From positions 57,449 to 121,448 of the forward strand of contig NZ_FUYV01000018.1 in the NCBI RefSeq assembly GCF_900168165.1: a DNA stretch of 64,000 bases. Reading direction: 5' to 3'. Below are positions 54,967 to 63,980 of this stretch, piece after piece. Below the pieces are notes generated by a model that was not told where the DNA came from, made no database searches, and saw nothing but the letters and a program-made list of their open reading frames with translations. This DNA comes from Alkalitalea saponilacus (GTDB lineage: Bacteria; Bacteroidota; Bacteroidia; Bacteroidales; Marinilabiliaceae). The first letter of the stretch is position 1; each line of letters starts with the position of its first letter. Position numbers and translations under genes: made by a program.

Positions 54967-55437
54967 CTATCCCTTTTCAGCCAAATCATTCATCATTTTT
55001 ATGATGCGATGAACTTTTACGTCATCGCTTTTGGCTTCCAGAATATGGTCTAAATATGATTGTTTCTCATTTTTAGAAAGACGTAAATAGTTTTCATAAG
55101 TACTCGCGGGTTCGTATTGGAAACAATTAAGAATTTCATCGGGGGTAACCACATCATTGGAATGAATTTCCAATTCCAGAGAAACCGTTTCCCCTGCTTC
55201 CTTTTGTATTTCTTTTCTGATTTTTGCATTCACAGGTAAAAAAAGACGGCCATTCCCCATGGGTAATAATTTCCGGTTTTCAAACCGGAAATCATCTATC
55301 CGTCCCGAAATCTCTACTTCGCCAAACCAGGCGTGTTTATCTGGCTCTACTTCAGGAACCTCCAAATAAGTCCACCCTCCCTTTCCGGAAAACTTTTGTA
55401 ACAAGTAGGTTCCGCTTACCTTACGTATACTTGACAT
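54967..55437 (-). CDS. DUF1905/YdeI-type protein
   Basis: 156 residues from ATG 55437 (MSSIRKVSGTYLLQKFSGKG); the frame to 55509 adds a stretch not typical of the family. N-terminal DUF1905 beta-barrel (GGWTYLEVPEVEPDKHAWFGEVEISGRID, MGNGRLFLPVNAKIRKEI, VSLELEIHSND) plus a C-terminal helical YdeI/OmpD-associated segment (FQYEPASTYENYLRLSKNEKQSYLDHILEAKSDDVKVHRI). Often annotated as bacteriocin-protection-like, but the biochemical role is unknown. Soluble. Single gene. Confidence 0.82.
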   Translation of the reverse strand: MSSIRKVSGTYLLQKFSGKGGWTYLEVPEVEPDKHAWFGEVEISGRIDDFRFENRKLLPMGNGRLFLPVNAKIRKEIQKEAGETVSLELEIHSNDVVTPDEILNCFQYEPASTYENYLRLSKNEKQSYLDHILEAKSDDVKVHRIIKMMNDLAEKG

Positions 55438-55864
55438 TAAACTCACAATTAAATAGTCTTTATCAGAAAACGCCAAATACTGCGTTATTCTCGGTTTTGA
55501 AACAGTCATTTACAAAAAGTAAACTCCTTGGTTTTAAAACCTTCGAAAGCCTTGTCTTTGACGCTTTAGCTACGCTGATTTTCAATTCTTAAAAAAGACT
55601 GAAAAACTTGTTGTTTTCTTAGTGACACTAAATACCATCATTCGACACTTGAACTATAAAAATAGGCTTCTTAAATTTGTCTGTTTTCCCATTTCAGTAT
55701 ATTCCGTATAAAAATGGAGTCGATTCTCGAAATTTGAAACGTTCCATTTGTACTGACAGAGGACGAAACGAAAGTTATAAATAAATAAGATAAAAAAGAA
55801 GGAATCAGCAGAGCAACCATTCTCAAAATCCTGCATCATATACCCCAATGTAAATGTTAAATAA
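55438..55864. other. Gene-free gap between the DUF1905 and DrrA-type genes
   Basis: 427 bp between divergent genes. The only structure seen is the short perfect palindrome GGTTTTAAAACC (55530-55541). No promoter box was confidently matched for either gene. Confidence 0.5.
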
Positions 55865-56827
55865 ATGAATAAAATACCTCTGGCCATAGAAACCGAAAAT
55901 ATCACACGCTATTTTAAAGATGTTAAAGCGGTAAACGGCATCTCCTTAAAAATAGAAACAGGGGGAGTTTACGGTATCCTTGGACCCAACGGAGCTGGTA
56001 AAACTACACTTATCAGAATGTTGGCTACATTGCTAAATCCTACCTCCGGAAGTGGAAAAGTGATGGGGTACGACATTGTTACGGAGAAAGAAACCATACG
56101 TCGTTTGGTAAGTCTTACAGGCCAGTTTGCCTCGGTTGATGAAGACCTGACCGGACTTGAGAATCTTTTGCTTCTGGCAAAACTCCTAGGATACAGCGGG
56201 AAAAACGCTAAAAAAAGAGCATTGGAGTTGTTGAGCGGCTTCGGACTTACGGATGCGGCCAAACGGCAGGTCAAAACATACTCTGGCGGAATGCGCAGAC
56301 GCCTGGATATTGCAGCAAGTATTGTGGTTCGTCCGGCATTGATATTCCTGGACGAGCCAACCACCGGACTTGACCCCCGAAGCCGCAATCAGGTTTGGGA
56401 CATTATTCGTTCGCTGGTTGCAGATGGAACCACCGTGCTGCTGACCACTCAGTATCTTGATGAAGCCGACCAGCTGGCGGGAAAAATTGCCGTAATAGAC
56501 CATGGCAAAGTCATCGCTGAAGGCACGCCATCTCAGCTAAAAGCGTCAGTTGGCTCAAATGTATTGAGATTGCACATTAATGATGCCTCTGAGGTTGAAA
56601 AAGCACACCACATCATCGCTCATAACATGAACCTCGATGTACAAACCAATTCAGACCCTTATTTACTAACAATACAAACAGAAAACGTATCGGCTGCGAC
56701 CAGTCTGATAACTGAAATTACGTCTGCAGGCATTGAGATATCCAGATTCTCGCTCGGACAACCAAGTCTCGATGAAGTATTTCTTGCCTTAACCGGTAAA
56801 TCGGTTGAGGAGGAAAATGTAGATTAG
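55865..56827 (+). CDS. ABC exporter ATP-binding protein (DrrA type)
   Basis: 320 residues. Walker A GPNGAGKTTLIRML, Q-loop, signature YSGGMRRRLDIA, Walker B ALIFLDEPTTGLDPRS, H-loop region LTTQYLDEAD. The C-terminal extension (about 225-320) is of the DrrA/daunorubicin-resistance type (DEVFLALTGKSVEEE). Powers the permease encoded 23 bp downstream. Likely exports a hydrophobic compound; the substrate is unknown. Confidence 0.94.
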   Translation: MNKIPLAIETENITRYFKDVKAVNGISLKIETGGVYGILGPNGAGKTTLIRMLATLLNPTSGSGKVMGYDIVTEKETIRRLVSLTGQFASVDEDLTGLENLLLLAKLLGYSGKNAKKRALELLSGFGLTDAAKRQVKTYSGGMRRRLDIAASIVVRPALIFLDEPTTGLDPRSRNQVWDIIRSLVADGTTVLLTTQYLDEADQLAGKIAVIDHGKVIAEGTPSQLKASVGSNVLRLHINDASEVEKAHHIIAHNMNLDVQTNSDPYLLTIQTENVSAATSLITEITSAGIEISRFSLGQPSLDEVFLALTGKSVEEENVD

Positions 56828-56850
56828 TCCATCATCAACAATGACACAAA

Positions 56851-57672
56851 ATGACCAACAATCATCAAACAGAAAACATACAGATGCTTCTTGCTCATGG
56901 AGCACGTCCCAAACCCATAAATGCGATAACGGCATCACTCATTTTTGGCTGGCGTGCACTGCTTAAAATCAAACATGTACCAGAACAACTGTTCGATGTT
57001 ACTGCATTCCCCATCATGTTTACTTTGTTGTTTACATACATGTTTGGAGGCGCCATTGCAGGTTCCACCGAAGAGTATCTTCAATATCTTTTACCCGGCA
57101 TTTTAGCACAAACCGTGGTGATGATAACGATGTACACGGGTGTGGCAGTCAATAATGATATCAGGAAAGGAGTTTTTGACCGCTTCCGTTCACTGCCTGT
57201 GTGGCAACCATCGGTATTGGTAGGCGCACTTCTTGGCGATGCAGCCCGGTATACCATTTCATCTTCCATCGTCATTGGTTTGGGGATGATACTTGGGTTT
57301 AAACCCGAAGGCGGATTCATTGGTGTTTTTTTCGCTGTTGCGCTATTGCTGGTATTTTCATTCAGCCTTTCATGGATATGGACATCCATCGGTTTTATCG
57401 CCCGCTCGCAGGAATCACTGTTTTTCCTGAGTTTCGTTGTACTATTCCCATTGACATTCGCCAGCAACATTTTTGTCGACCCCGAAACCATGCCCTCATG
57501 GCTCGAAGCATTTGTCAATGTAAACCCTGTAACCTGGCTTGTAACGGCCATGCGCGGATTGATTCATGGCGTTCCAGATGTTGAAAGTATAGGAATCGTC
57601 CTCATCATTTCGGCCACTTTAGTGGGAATATTTGGCCCTATAACCATGTTCTTATTCAGAAATAAAAAGTAG
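56851..57672 (+). CDS. ABC-2 type exporter permease (DrrB type)
   Basis: 273 residues with six hydrophobic segments: FDVTAFPIMFTLLFTYMFGGAI, YLLPGILAQTVVMITMYTGVAV, ISSSIVIGLGMILGF, IGVFFAVALLLVFSFSLSWI, LFFLSFVVLFPLTFASNIFV and IGIVLIISATLVGIFGPITMFLF. The Pro/Val-Asn motif VNPVTWLVTAMRGLI is typical of ABC-2 permeases. Two-gene operon with the DrrA-type ATPase. Ends 5 bp before the stop of the convergent AlkC-like gene. Confidence 0.93.
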   Translation: MTNNHQTENIQMLLAHGARPKPINAITASLIFGWRALLKIKHVPEQLFDVTAFPIMFTLLFTYMFGGAIAGSTEEYLQYLLPGILAQTVVMITMYTGVAVNNDIRKGVFDRFRSLPVWQPSVLVGALLGDAARYTISSSIVIGLGMILGFKPEGGFIGVFFAVALLLVFSFSLSWIWTSIGFIARSQESLFFLSFVVLFPLTFASNIFVDPETMPSWLEAFVNVNPVTWLVTAMRGLIHGVPDVESIGIVLIISATLVGIFGPITMFLFRNKK

Positions 57673-57677
57673 AATGA

Positions 57678-58427
57678 CTATTCCAATATTTCCGGAAACT
57701 TCCTTGTAGCATGTTTGATAATCCACATGGTATGTGGATTATCTGTTTTTGACCATTGTCTTATTAAATTTTTGGTTGGTGATGGATTCACTTTAATATA
57801 ATCAGTAAGATGATTGGCTACCGATTTCTTTACAAATTTCACAGGGTCTTCTTTCAGCATTTCCAGAATTTGAAAAACCGGTTCCGGTTTTTCAATAAAT
57901 ACGTCCAATTTTGGTGCCCAGGGTAACTTTGGCCTGAGTCCTTCTGAGGCCAACCTTCGCAAATGAAAGTTATCTGAAAGTGCCCATTGTTTTATTCTTT
58001 TCAAAGACTCCTCAGGATATTTTCTAATAAATGGACGTATGGCGTACTCTCCTGTATTGCGCTTTGTAATTTCTTCTATGGCATCCAATGACAAATCCAG
58101 ATGATTCAGTCCATATTTCTCAACAAATTTTCCGATTGGCAATATCCAGTAAAAATTTGTGAACATCCCCGTTTCGTTAGGATTTTCTTCCTCAAGAATC
58201 TGCATCAGAACAGAAATGGCCTCCGGGTATCCCATCGGAAGAGATTTCTTTAACTCATCGGCTAATAAATCAACCCTTTGTGTGTAAGTTTTGTCAACAC
58301 ATTTCTGCTCAATGATTTTGACAAATTCTGCACTCTTAAACTCCGGATAAACTTTCAAAAGTTTATCCGACAAAATCCCGGCAAGATTTCCTCCAAATTT
58401 GTCGGTAATACTATAATCGGTTGGCAT
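57678..58427 (-). CDS. DNA alkylation repair protein (AlkC-like HEAT repeat)
   Basis: 249 residues of helical HEAT-like repeats: YPEFKSAEFVKIIE, QRVDLLADELKKSLP, HLDLSLDAIEEITKRNTGEYAIRPFI, LRRLASEGLRPKLPWAPKL and DPVKFVKKSVANHLTDYIK. The LRRLASEGLRPKLPW stretch points to the AlkC branch (COG4335) rather than AlkD. Removes bulky or methyl adducts such as N3-methyladenine by base excision in the known members. Single gene. Confidence 0.85.
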   Translation of the reverse strand: MPTDYSITDKFGGNLAGILSDKLLKVYPEFKSAEFVKIIEQKCVDKTYTQRVDLLADELKKSLPMGYPEAISVLMQILEEENPNETGMFTNFYWILPIGKFVEKYGLNHLDLSLDAIEEITKRNTGEYAIRPFIRKYPEESLKRIKQWALSDNFHLRRLASEGLRPKLPWAPKLDVFIEKPEPVFQILEMLKEDPVKFVKKSVANHLTDYIKVNPSPTKNLIRQWSKTDNPHTMWIIKHATRKFPEILE

Positions 58428-58565
58428 AACTCAGTCTTTAACCATTTGTATTAAAATCATTTATTCAACATTAAAGTTTTTGGTTTGTTCACAAGCTTTC
58501 TTGTAACGCCGGGAACGGGAACTTTTAATCCGGCCTTAACGTTAATCGGTCACCTTAATAATTTA

Positions 58566-58573
58566 TATCTTTG
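58566..58573 (+). promoter_or_regulatory. -7 promoter box for the pectinesterase gene
   Basis: TATCTTTG matches TAnnTTTG, 28 bp upstream of ATG 58602. No convincing -33 TTG. Confidence 0.55.
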
Positions 58574-58601
58574 ATAGGTGAAATATTAATATCTAAACAT
58601 C

Positions 58602-59570
58602 ATGACATTAAAACATTTCGCCAACATCATAGTCATATTTATATTTTCGATTTCCTGTGCAGCACAATCGACCCCTCATTATGATTTTATTGTGGCACAG
58701 GACAATACTGGCGATTTCACATCCATACAGGAAGCCATAAATGTAACCAAGGCCTTTCCGGATGAACCCGTCACCATTTTTATAAAAAATGGCGTTTACA
58801 AAGAGAAAGTAAGAGTATACTCCTGGAATACGAAGCTCACCCTAATGGGAGAATCAACAGAAAACACCATCATCACTTACGATGATTATTTCGATAAAAT
58901 AAACCTAGGACGCAACAGCACGTTTCATACCTACACACTTAAGGTAGAAGCCAATGATTTTACGGCCAAAAACCTGACCATTGAAAACAGTGCCGGCCCT
59001 GTTGGACAAGCCGTTGCCCTGCATGTTGAAGGCGACCGTTGTTCATTCATCAATTGCCGTTTTCTTGGCCATCAGGACACTGTATATTCGGCCGGAGAAG
59101 GGAGGCGTCACTATTTCTATCAATGTTACATTGATGGAACCACCGATTTTATTTTTGGTGAAGGAACAGCTGTTTTTCAAGATTGCCAGATACATAGCAA
59201 AAGTAATTCATACATCACTGCGGCCAGCACCCCTGAAAACATACCCTACGGGTTTGTTTTCATCGATTGCAATCTCACTGCCGAAGAGGATGTGGACAAA
59301 GTATTTCTAGGGCGTCCGTGGCGAGATTATGCCCGCACGGTATTTATGAATTGTGAACTTGGTAGCCATATTCGCCCCGAAGGTTGGTCAAACTGGTCGG
59401 GAACCAACCGCGACGAATCAGCTTTTTATGCAGAATATGGCAATACCGGACCAGGAGCAAACACCTCCAATAGAGCTAGCTGGGCTATGCAACTGACCGA
59501 GGAGGAAGCAAAACACTACACAATCGAAAATATTTTCAGGTTTGGAATTGGTGAGTGGTTATTTGATTAA
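58602..59570 (+). CDS. Exported pectinesterase (CE8)
   Basis: 322 residues. Signal peptide (IIVIFIFSISCAAQ); after it a right-handed beta-helix with all CE8 signatures: GQAVALHVEGDR, FLGHQDTVYS (catalytic Asp), TDFIFGEG (second Asp) and FLGRPWRDYA (Arg/Trp). Removes methyl esters from pectin, exposing polygalacturonate for lyases. It is not in a polysaccharide locus: no SusCD pair or regulator is adjacent. The oligogalacturonate-lyase-like propeller at 24960 could work downstream in the same pathway. Confidence 0.93.
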   Translation: MTLKHFANIIVIFIFSISCAAQSTPHYDFIVAQDNTGDFTSIQEAINVTKAFPDEPVTIFIKNGVYKEKVRVYSWNTKLTLMGESTENTIITYDDYFDKINLGRNSTFHTYTLKVEANDFTAKNLTIENSAGPVGQAVALHVEGDRCSFINCRFLGHQDTVYSAGEGRRHYFYQCYIDGTTDFIFGEGTAVFQDCQIHSKSNSYITAASTPENIPYGFVFIDCNLTAEEDVDKVFLGRPWRDYARTVFMNCELGSHIRPEGWSNWSGTNRDESAFYAEYGNTGPGANTSNRASWAMQLTEEEAKHYTIENIFRFGIGEWLFD

Positions 59571-59593
59571 TGGAAGTATTCAAAAAAGAAGAA

Positions 59594-59679
59594 TTAACCA
59601 AAGTGAACACAAAGAGCACTATGCTTTACAAATATAACATTGTGAACTTAGTGAAATACTTTGTGAACATTGTGGTTAA
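59594..59679. repeat. Imperfect inverted repeat of CACAAAG-type units, copy 1
   Basis: 86 bp starting TTAACCAaAgTGaaCACAAAG and ending CTTTGTGaaCAtTGTGGTTAA, so the ends are inverted copies (17 of 21 bases). The inside has further degenerate TTGTGAA/TTAGTGAA units. It lies between the convergent pectinesterase and MutS-like genes. A short frame over it (59570-59869) is an artefact of the repeat and the antisense gene. Related units recur at 63703-63765. Confidence 0.5.
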
Positions 59680-59687
59680 CCAAGTGT

Positions 59688-61487
59688 CTAAATCACCCCC
59701 ATCTTTTTCATTAAAAAAGAAGCATTCAACTTTTTACTCACTCCATTTTTCAACTTATAATCAAATACCAGCTCGTCGCCACTTAATTCAACTTCAAAGC
59801 AATGATTCATTACAACCGAAGGATATTTTTGTTCTAACTCTCCAATCATCAAATCGTGAGTTGCAATGACCACCACTGCGTTAAGCCCCATCATTTTTTC
59901 GAGTAACCCAATAGAGCCCGCCTGTTTGTCCTTGGTATTGGTACCTCGCAGTATTTCATCTAAAACCACCAATGTTTTCGGATTAGACTGAACATGGTCA
60001 ATGATTTCCCTAATGCGGGTTAGTTCGGCATAAAAGTAAGATGCCTTATGTGAAAGAGAATCCCGGATATTGATGCTCGACAAAATATCGCACGGAGTGA
60101 ACCGCATTGAACGAGCCAATGCCGGAGCGCCATTCATGGCAAGAATTAAATTAACAGCCAGCGTACGTAAAAAAGTACTCTTACCAGCCATGTTTGCACC
60201 TGTAACTACCAGAATGCGAGGCTGTCCCTGCATATCCAAATCATTACAAACTCTTTCTTCATGAGGAATTAACGGATGACCAAGTGCTTTAGCATTAATG
60301 CTAAATTCGCCAGTCGCTATTTCAGGGAAAACAACGTGTTCCTGATTATTGAAGTCAAAGCGCGCAAACCCAATCATGGCATCAAAAGTGTTCAATGATT
60401 CCAACCATCGGGGAACCAATTCCCGATGCTTCTCCTTCCATTTTTCAAGACGATACAATATTTGCAAATCAAACAAAGAAAGAAGATTTAATATTGAGGC
60501 AGCTATCATATTGTGCCTATAATCGAAACGCTCAAGTAGTCTGAAAAATATTTTTAAGGAGAATGATGCTCCTTTTTTAGGATTCCATAACAACTTTTCT
60601 TTTTGATGCTTCAGGAATGAAGCATCAAAATCTTCATTTTCTATCTGTATGAGCAAACGCTCATACAGTCTGAATATGGAAGCACTTTTACCAAGACTAT
60701 TGTGTGCAATCTGAACTTGTTTTGATTTCCGGGTTGATAACCACCATCCAATTCCAACCAGCAACCACAAGGAAGATGCAGGTAATACTGAGAAAATAGT
60801 TAAACCCACCCACACCAACAGACCAGCAGGATAGAGTCCCAATAACCATCTGAGTTTCTTTACCCCTGACTCAGGCTCATTAAGCCATTTTATCAACTTC
60901 TGTTGTTCATCTCCAACCTCCTTATTAAGCAGTCCAAAAGCTTGAAAATTCTCCAGAAACTCACTCTTCATTGATAATTCCCTGACTGCTTGTTGTCTTT
61001 GCAAAATCTCCTCCTCTTTCTTCGACCAATGACAAAGCCATTCGCCCAACTTTCTTCGTCCTTCCTTGGTAATTGTGCGGTTGAGGTACTGAAACAGCGA
61101 ATGAGAACCAAACAAATCAAAATCTCCTGCCAAATGGGGATTTATCGAAGATAAATCCTCTCCCTCATCCATATCGGCAAAATCATATGATAAAACTCTA
61201 AGCTCTCGTTGATTTACGAGCAACCTGTTCGACAACAATTTCTGTTGCTTAACCAACTTCAAATCAACCACAACAGCTCTCAAAAATATCAGCAAAGAAA
61301 TAATAGACAATACGACTAACCAAGCGGCCTCAGGACGAGTAGTAAACAATACAAGAGAAGTCAAAAACATCAGAAAAAAACCGATGCGTGCAAAGAAGAG
61401 AAACTTAAACCGTCGTTTGAGTTTTTCTGTTTCCTTTTCTAACAGAATTATTCGGGATTTATAATAGCTCATTGAAGATTGCGTCAT
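59688..61487 (-). CDS. Membrane-anchored MutS-family ATPase
   Basis: 599 residues. Two N-terminal TM helices (about 29-49 and 54-73) and a further hydrophobic pair (about 215-250) precede or interrupt a partial MutS core (DLFGSHSLFQYLNRTITKEGRRKLGEWL). The C-terminal ABC-type ATPase has Walker A VTGANMAGKSTFLRTLAV, Walker B LVVLDEILRGTNTKDK and the His switch VIATHDLMIG. There is no mismatch-recognition domain I with Phe-X-Glu, so a classical repair role is unlikely. Such membrane MutS-like proteins occur in Bacteroidota, with no known function. The start is supported by a promoter at 61566-61593. Confidence 0.88.
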   Translation of the reverse strand: MTQSSMSYYKSRIILLEKETEKLKRRFKFLFFARIGFFLMFLTSLVLFTTRPEAAWLVVLSIISLLIFLRAVVVDLKLVKQQKLLSNRLLVNQRELRVLSYDFADMDEGEDLSSINPHLAGDFDLFGSHSLFQYLNRTITKEGRRKLGEWLCHWSKKEEEILQRQQAVRELSMKSEFLENFQAFGLLNKEVGDEQQKLIKWLNEPESGVKKLRWLLGLYPAGLLVWVGLTIFSVLPASSLWLLVGIGWWLSTRKSKQVQIAHNSLGKSASIFRLYERLLIQIENEDFDASFLKHQKEKLLWNPKKGASFSLKIFFRLLERFDYRHNMIAASILNLLSLFDLQILYRLEKWKEKHRELVPRWLESLNTFDAMIGFARFDFNNQEHVVFPEIATGEFSINAKALGHPLIPHEERVCNDLDMQGQPRILVVTGANMAGKSTFLRTLAVNLILAMNGAPALARSMRFTPCDILSSINIRDSLSHKASYFYAELTRIREIIDHVQSNPKTLVVLDEILRGTNTKDKQAGSIGLLEKMMGLNAVVVIATHDLMIGELEQKYPSVVMNHCFEVELSGDELVFDYKLKNGVSKKLNASFLMKKMGVI

Positions 61488-61565
61488 CGGTATTTCCTTT
61501 TAAAAAGATGTGTGATAATCTTAAGAGAATGCTTACTGAAATCACACTCTTAAAATATGTCTGTA

Positions 61566-61612
61566 CAAAAATAAAAAAAGTTGCTCCCTGCAATGCAGAG
61601 AACAACTTTTTT
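61566..61612 (-). promoter_or_regulatory. Promoter of the MutS-like gene overlapped by a hairpin
   Basis: The minus strand has TTG (61593-61591), a 17-bp spacer and TATTTTTG (61573-61566). The same DNA (61573-61612) forms a hairpin, AAAAAAGTTG / CAACTTTTTT with an inner CTGC/GCAG stem, looking like a bidirectional terminator although the flanking genes are divergent. The rest of 61488-61910 shows no gene. Confidence 0.5.
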
Positions 61613-61910
61613 CTGATATGATAAGTTTTTTCTAAAAGAAAAAACTTGCTAAAAACAGAACTGCTAAAACGTACAATTCGATATCTGCATGGTTACCCAA
61701 ATAACAGAGAATATACAACAGATTGAACAATCGTCCGTCCAGAATAATTAGTCAGACCAAAACGGCAAACCATAAGGTAAAAGAAGCCTTTCGTCAAAAG
61801 ACATAATCCTTTGTGTAACTCAAACATTATTTAAAACGTATCTCATTTATCAAATTAATTTTTACAAACAAAACACGAATATCTAATTAGCTACTTTTTT
61901 AATCAATACG

Positions 61911-63671
61911 ATGAAAAAAACCTCACTACTATTCTTGCTTGCCTTATCCATCATGGGCTTTGAACCAGTTTATTCCCAAGAACAACTAAATCATCCTTCA
62001 CGGTTTCATAAATCCGAAGACGGAAAATTGTATGTAAATCGTAATCAGCCAATGTATCTATATTTAAGCTCTTCCCCTGTGGTTGGAGGCGAAATGGAAA
62101 GACTTGAAAGTGAAAGTTCAGCAAGATATGCGAACCCATTTTATTTTGATTCGGATGGGTACAATTCCATTCGCACCCCATGGCGCGTTGATACAATTAC
62201 TAAGCAGGTAGTTTATCCACTGGAAGATGTAATATTTGAAGTATATGCAGATGGAACCCCACCAAAGACAAATGTTACATTCAACAATGCACGAAAATTT
62301 ACGCATGAAGGCAAAACATATTATGGAAGTGGACTGACTATTGATTTATCTGCTACTGATGCAACATCGGGAGTAGATCAAACTCTTTTTAGTTTAAATA
62401 GTGAAGACTACAGAACTTATAATGGCCCGGTATCTATAAATGATGAGGGTGAATATTATTTACGGTTTTACAGTGTTGATAATGTGGGGAATATTGAAGA
62501 GGTGTCAGTTCACCATTTTTTCGTGGACACAACTCCTCCAGTTGGGAACTGGACATTGGAGGGTGATGTTTATCAAAACACGGCATCGGCAAACTCAAAA
62601 ATCATTATTCTTGGCACTGATAACTTATCAGGAATTAAAGAAATTCGTTATCAGATAAACGACAATCCCATCAGAAAATACAGTGATGGAATAAGTTTGA
62701 GTGACCTCCCATCAAACAACTATACTTTAAATTATTGGATTGAAGACAATGTTGGTAACATCTTTGAAGGTTCCGACGGCAATGTTGAAGTGGTTCAAAC
62801 ATTCACCGTAGATCGCAGTCCTCCAAAAACTTTTGCCTCCATTATTGGCGATCACCATCAGGGCGACATCCTCTATTTATCAGATAGAAGTAAAATCGAA
62901 CTTGATGCAAATGATACCATTTCAGGGGTTCGAAATATTATCTTCGGATTCAACAACAGTAGAATTCTTAATGAGATATATCTGGATCCAATCAGTCCTC
63001 TAAGCTCAAATGGAAATCAAACAATATATTTTCAGGCATTCGATATGGTGGCCAACAGATCTGTCGTTGAAGAGTTTTCATTTTATCTGGATATTGAACC
63101 CCCACTCACTTACATAGATTTCTCCGGGCCTCAGTTCTTCACCAGAGATACGCTGTTTATTAACAAAAACACTTCAATTAATTTAATATCGAAAGACAAC
63201 GCCTCAGGAGTTCAGTCTACAGAGTATAAAGTAAACGGTGCCGATTTTGTGAAAGGCAATCAATTTCAGCTTAAAAATAGCGGAATTCACTCCATTGAAT
63301 TCAGATCTACAGATATGGTAAATAATCAGGAGCAAACAAAGAAAAGTCTTGTTTATGTTGATAATGAACCTCCTGAGATCCATGTAAATTTCAGCATTCA
63401 GGCTATTGGAGAAGAATTAATAGATAATGATTTGCTAAAAATTTATCCTCCATATGTCCGAATGTATATTGGGGCAACAGATAAACATTGTGGAACAGAG
63501 AATATTTATTTCTCTATAAATGGAGGAGAGAGAATAAAATATGAAGGCATAAATTCTCCAGCAGCCAGAGAATTATTTACTGAAGAGATGATTTATCATG
63601 TTTTGGTATACGCCAACGATAAACTTGGCAATGAAACCACAAAAGAGATTCGATTTAAGATCAGCAATTAA
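61911..63671 (+). CDS. Secreted protein with OmpL47/Ig-like repeats
   Basis: 586 residues. Signal peptide (MKKTSLLFLLALSIMGFEPVYS). After an N-terminal segment of about 120 residues come five tandem modules of about 90 residues (from about 120 to 580), each with a (V/I)DTTPP or similar linker (FVDTTPPVGNW, VDRSPPKTFAS, LDIEPPLTYID, VDNEPPEIHVN) and a strand pattern SG(V/I)...Y.(I/L)N..D or Y.VNG..F. This is the OmpL47-type/Big-3-like repeat seen in Bacteroidota surface proteins. No T9SS domain, no lipobox: it may be periplasmic or released. Function unknown. Next to the rRNA operon end. Confidence 0.82.
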   Translation: MKKTSLLFLLALSIMGFEPVYSQEQLNHPSRFHKSEDGKLYVNRNQPMYLYLSSSPVVGGEMERLESESSARYANPFYFDSDGYNSIRTPWRVDTITKQVVYPLEDVIFEVYADGTPPKTNVTFNNARKFTHEGKTYYGSGLTIDLSATDATSGVDQTLFSLNSEDYRTYNGPVSINDEGEYYLRFYSVDNVGNIEEVSVHHFFVDTTPPVGNWTLEGDVYQNTASANSKIIILGTDNLSGIKEIRYQINDNPIRKYSDGISLSDLPSNNYTLNYWIEDNVGNIFEGSDGNVEVVQTFTVDRSPPKTFASIIGDHHQGDILYLSDRSKIELDANDTISGVRNIIFGFNNSRILNEIYLDPISPLSSNGNQTIYFQAFDMVANRSVVEEFSFYLDIEPPLTYIDFSGPQFFTRDTLFINKNTSINLISKDNASGVQSTEYKVNGADFVKGNQFQLKNSGIHSIEFRSTDMVNNQEQTKKSLVYVDNEPPEIHVNFSIQAIGEELIDNDLLKIYPPYVRMYIGATDKHCGTENIYFSINGGERIKYEGINSPAARELFTEEMIYHVLVYANDKLGNETTKEIRFKISN

Positions 63672-63702
63672 TGGGAGTTCTTTCACCACATAAGGCATAT
63701 AA

Positions 63703-63765
63703 GATTTTAACCACAATGGGCACAATGTTATCACAATGAACGCGATGAATATAGTGGGCTTCGTG
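63703..63765. repeat. CACAATG-type degenerate repeat, copy 2
   Basis: TTTTAACCACAATGGGCACAATG then further CACAATG/GTGGGCTTCGTG units. Same family as 59594-59679, both lying in intergenic gaps next to converging transcription. Degenerate dispersed sequence, not coding. Confidence 0.4.
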
Positions 63766-63793
63766 TACTATTTTAGGCTTAAATCTATAGTAC

Positions 63794-63813
63794 AGACAGG
63801 GCATGCCCTGTCT
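63794..63813. repeat. Perfect 20-bp palindrome
   Basis: AGACAGGGCATGCCCTGTCT is its own reverse complement. It lies between the secreted repeat protein and the rRNA terminator, in a gap with no other feature, and looks like a dispersed palindromic element. Confidence 0.65.
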
Positions 63814-63832
63814 CAACCTATATCAACGCAAA

Positions 63833-63860
63833 AAAGCCGATTCATTGCTGAATCGGCTTT
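63833..63860 (-). terminator. Rho-independent terminator of the rRNA operon
   Basis: AAAGCCGATTCA-TTGC-TGAATCGGCTTT, a 12-bp perfect stem with a T-rich run on the minus strand, immediately after the 5S rRNA. Confidence 0.9.
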
Positions 63861-63868
63861 CTTATCTA

Positions 63869-63980
<112 letters not shown>

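Noticed and set aside
59570..59869. 99-residue plus-strand frame following the pectinesterase
   Set aside because: Its first half is the intergenic repeat and its second half is antisense to the MutS-like gene.
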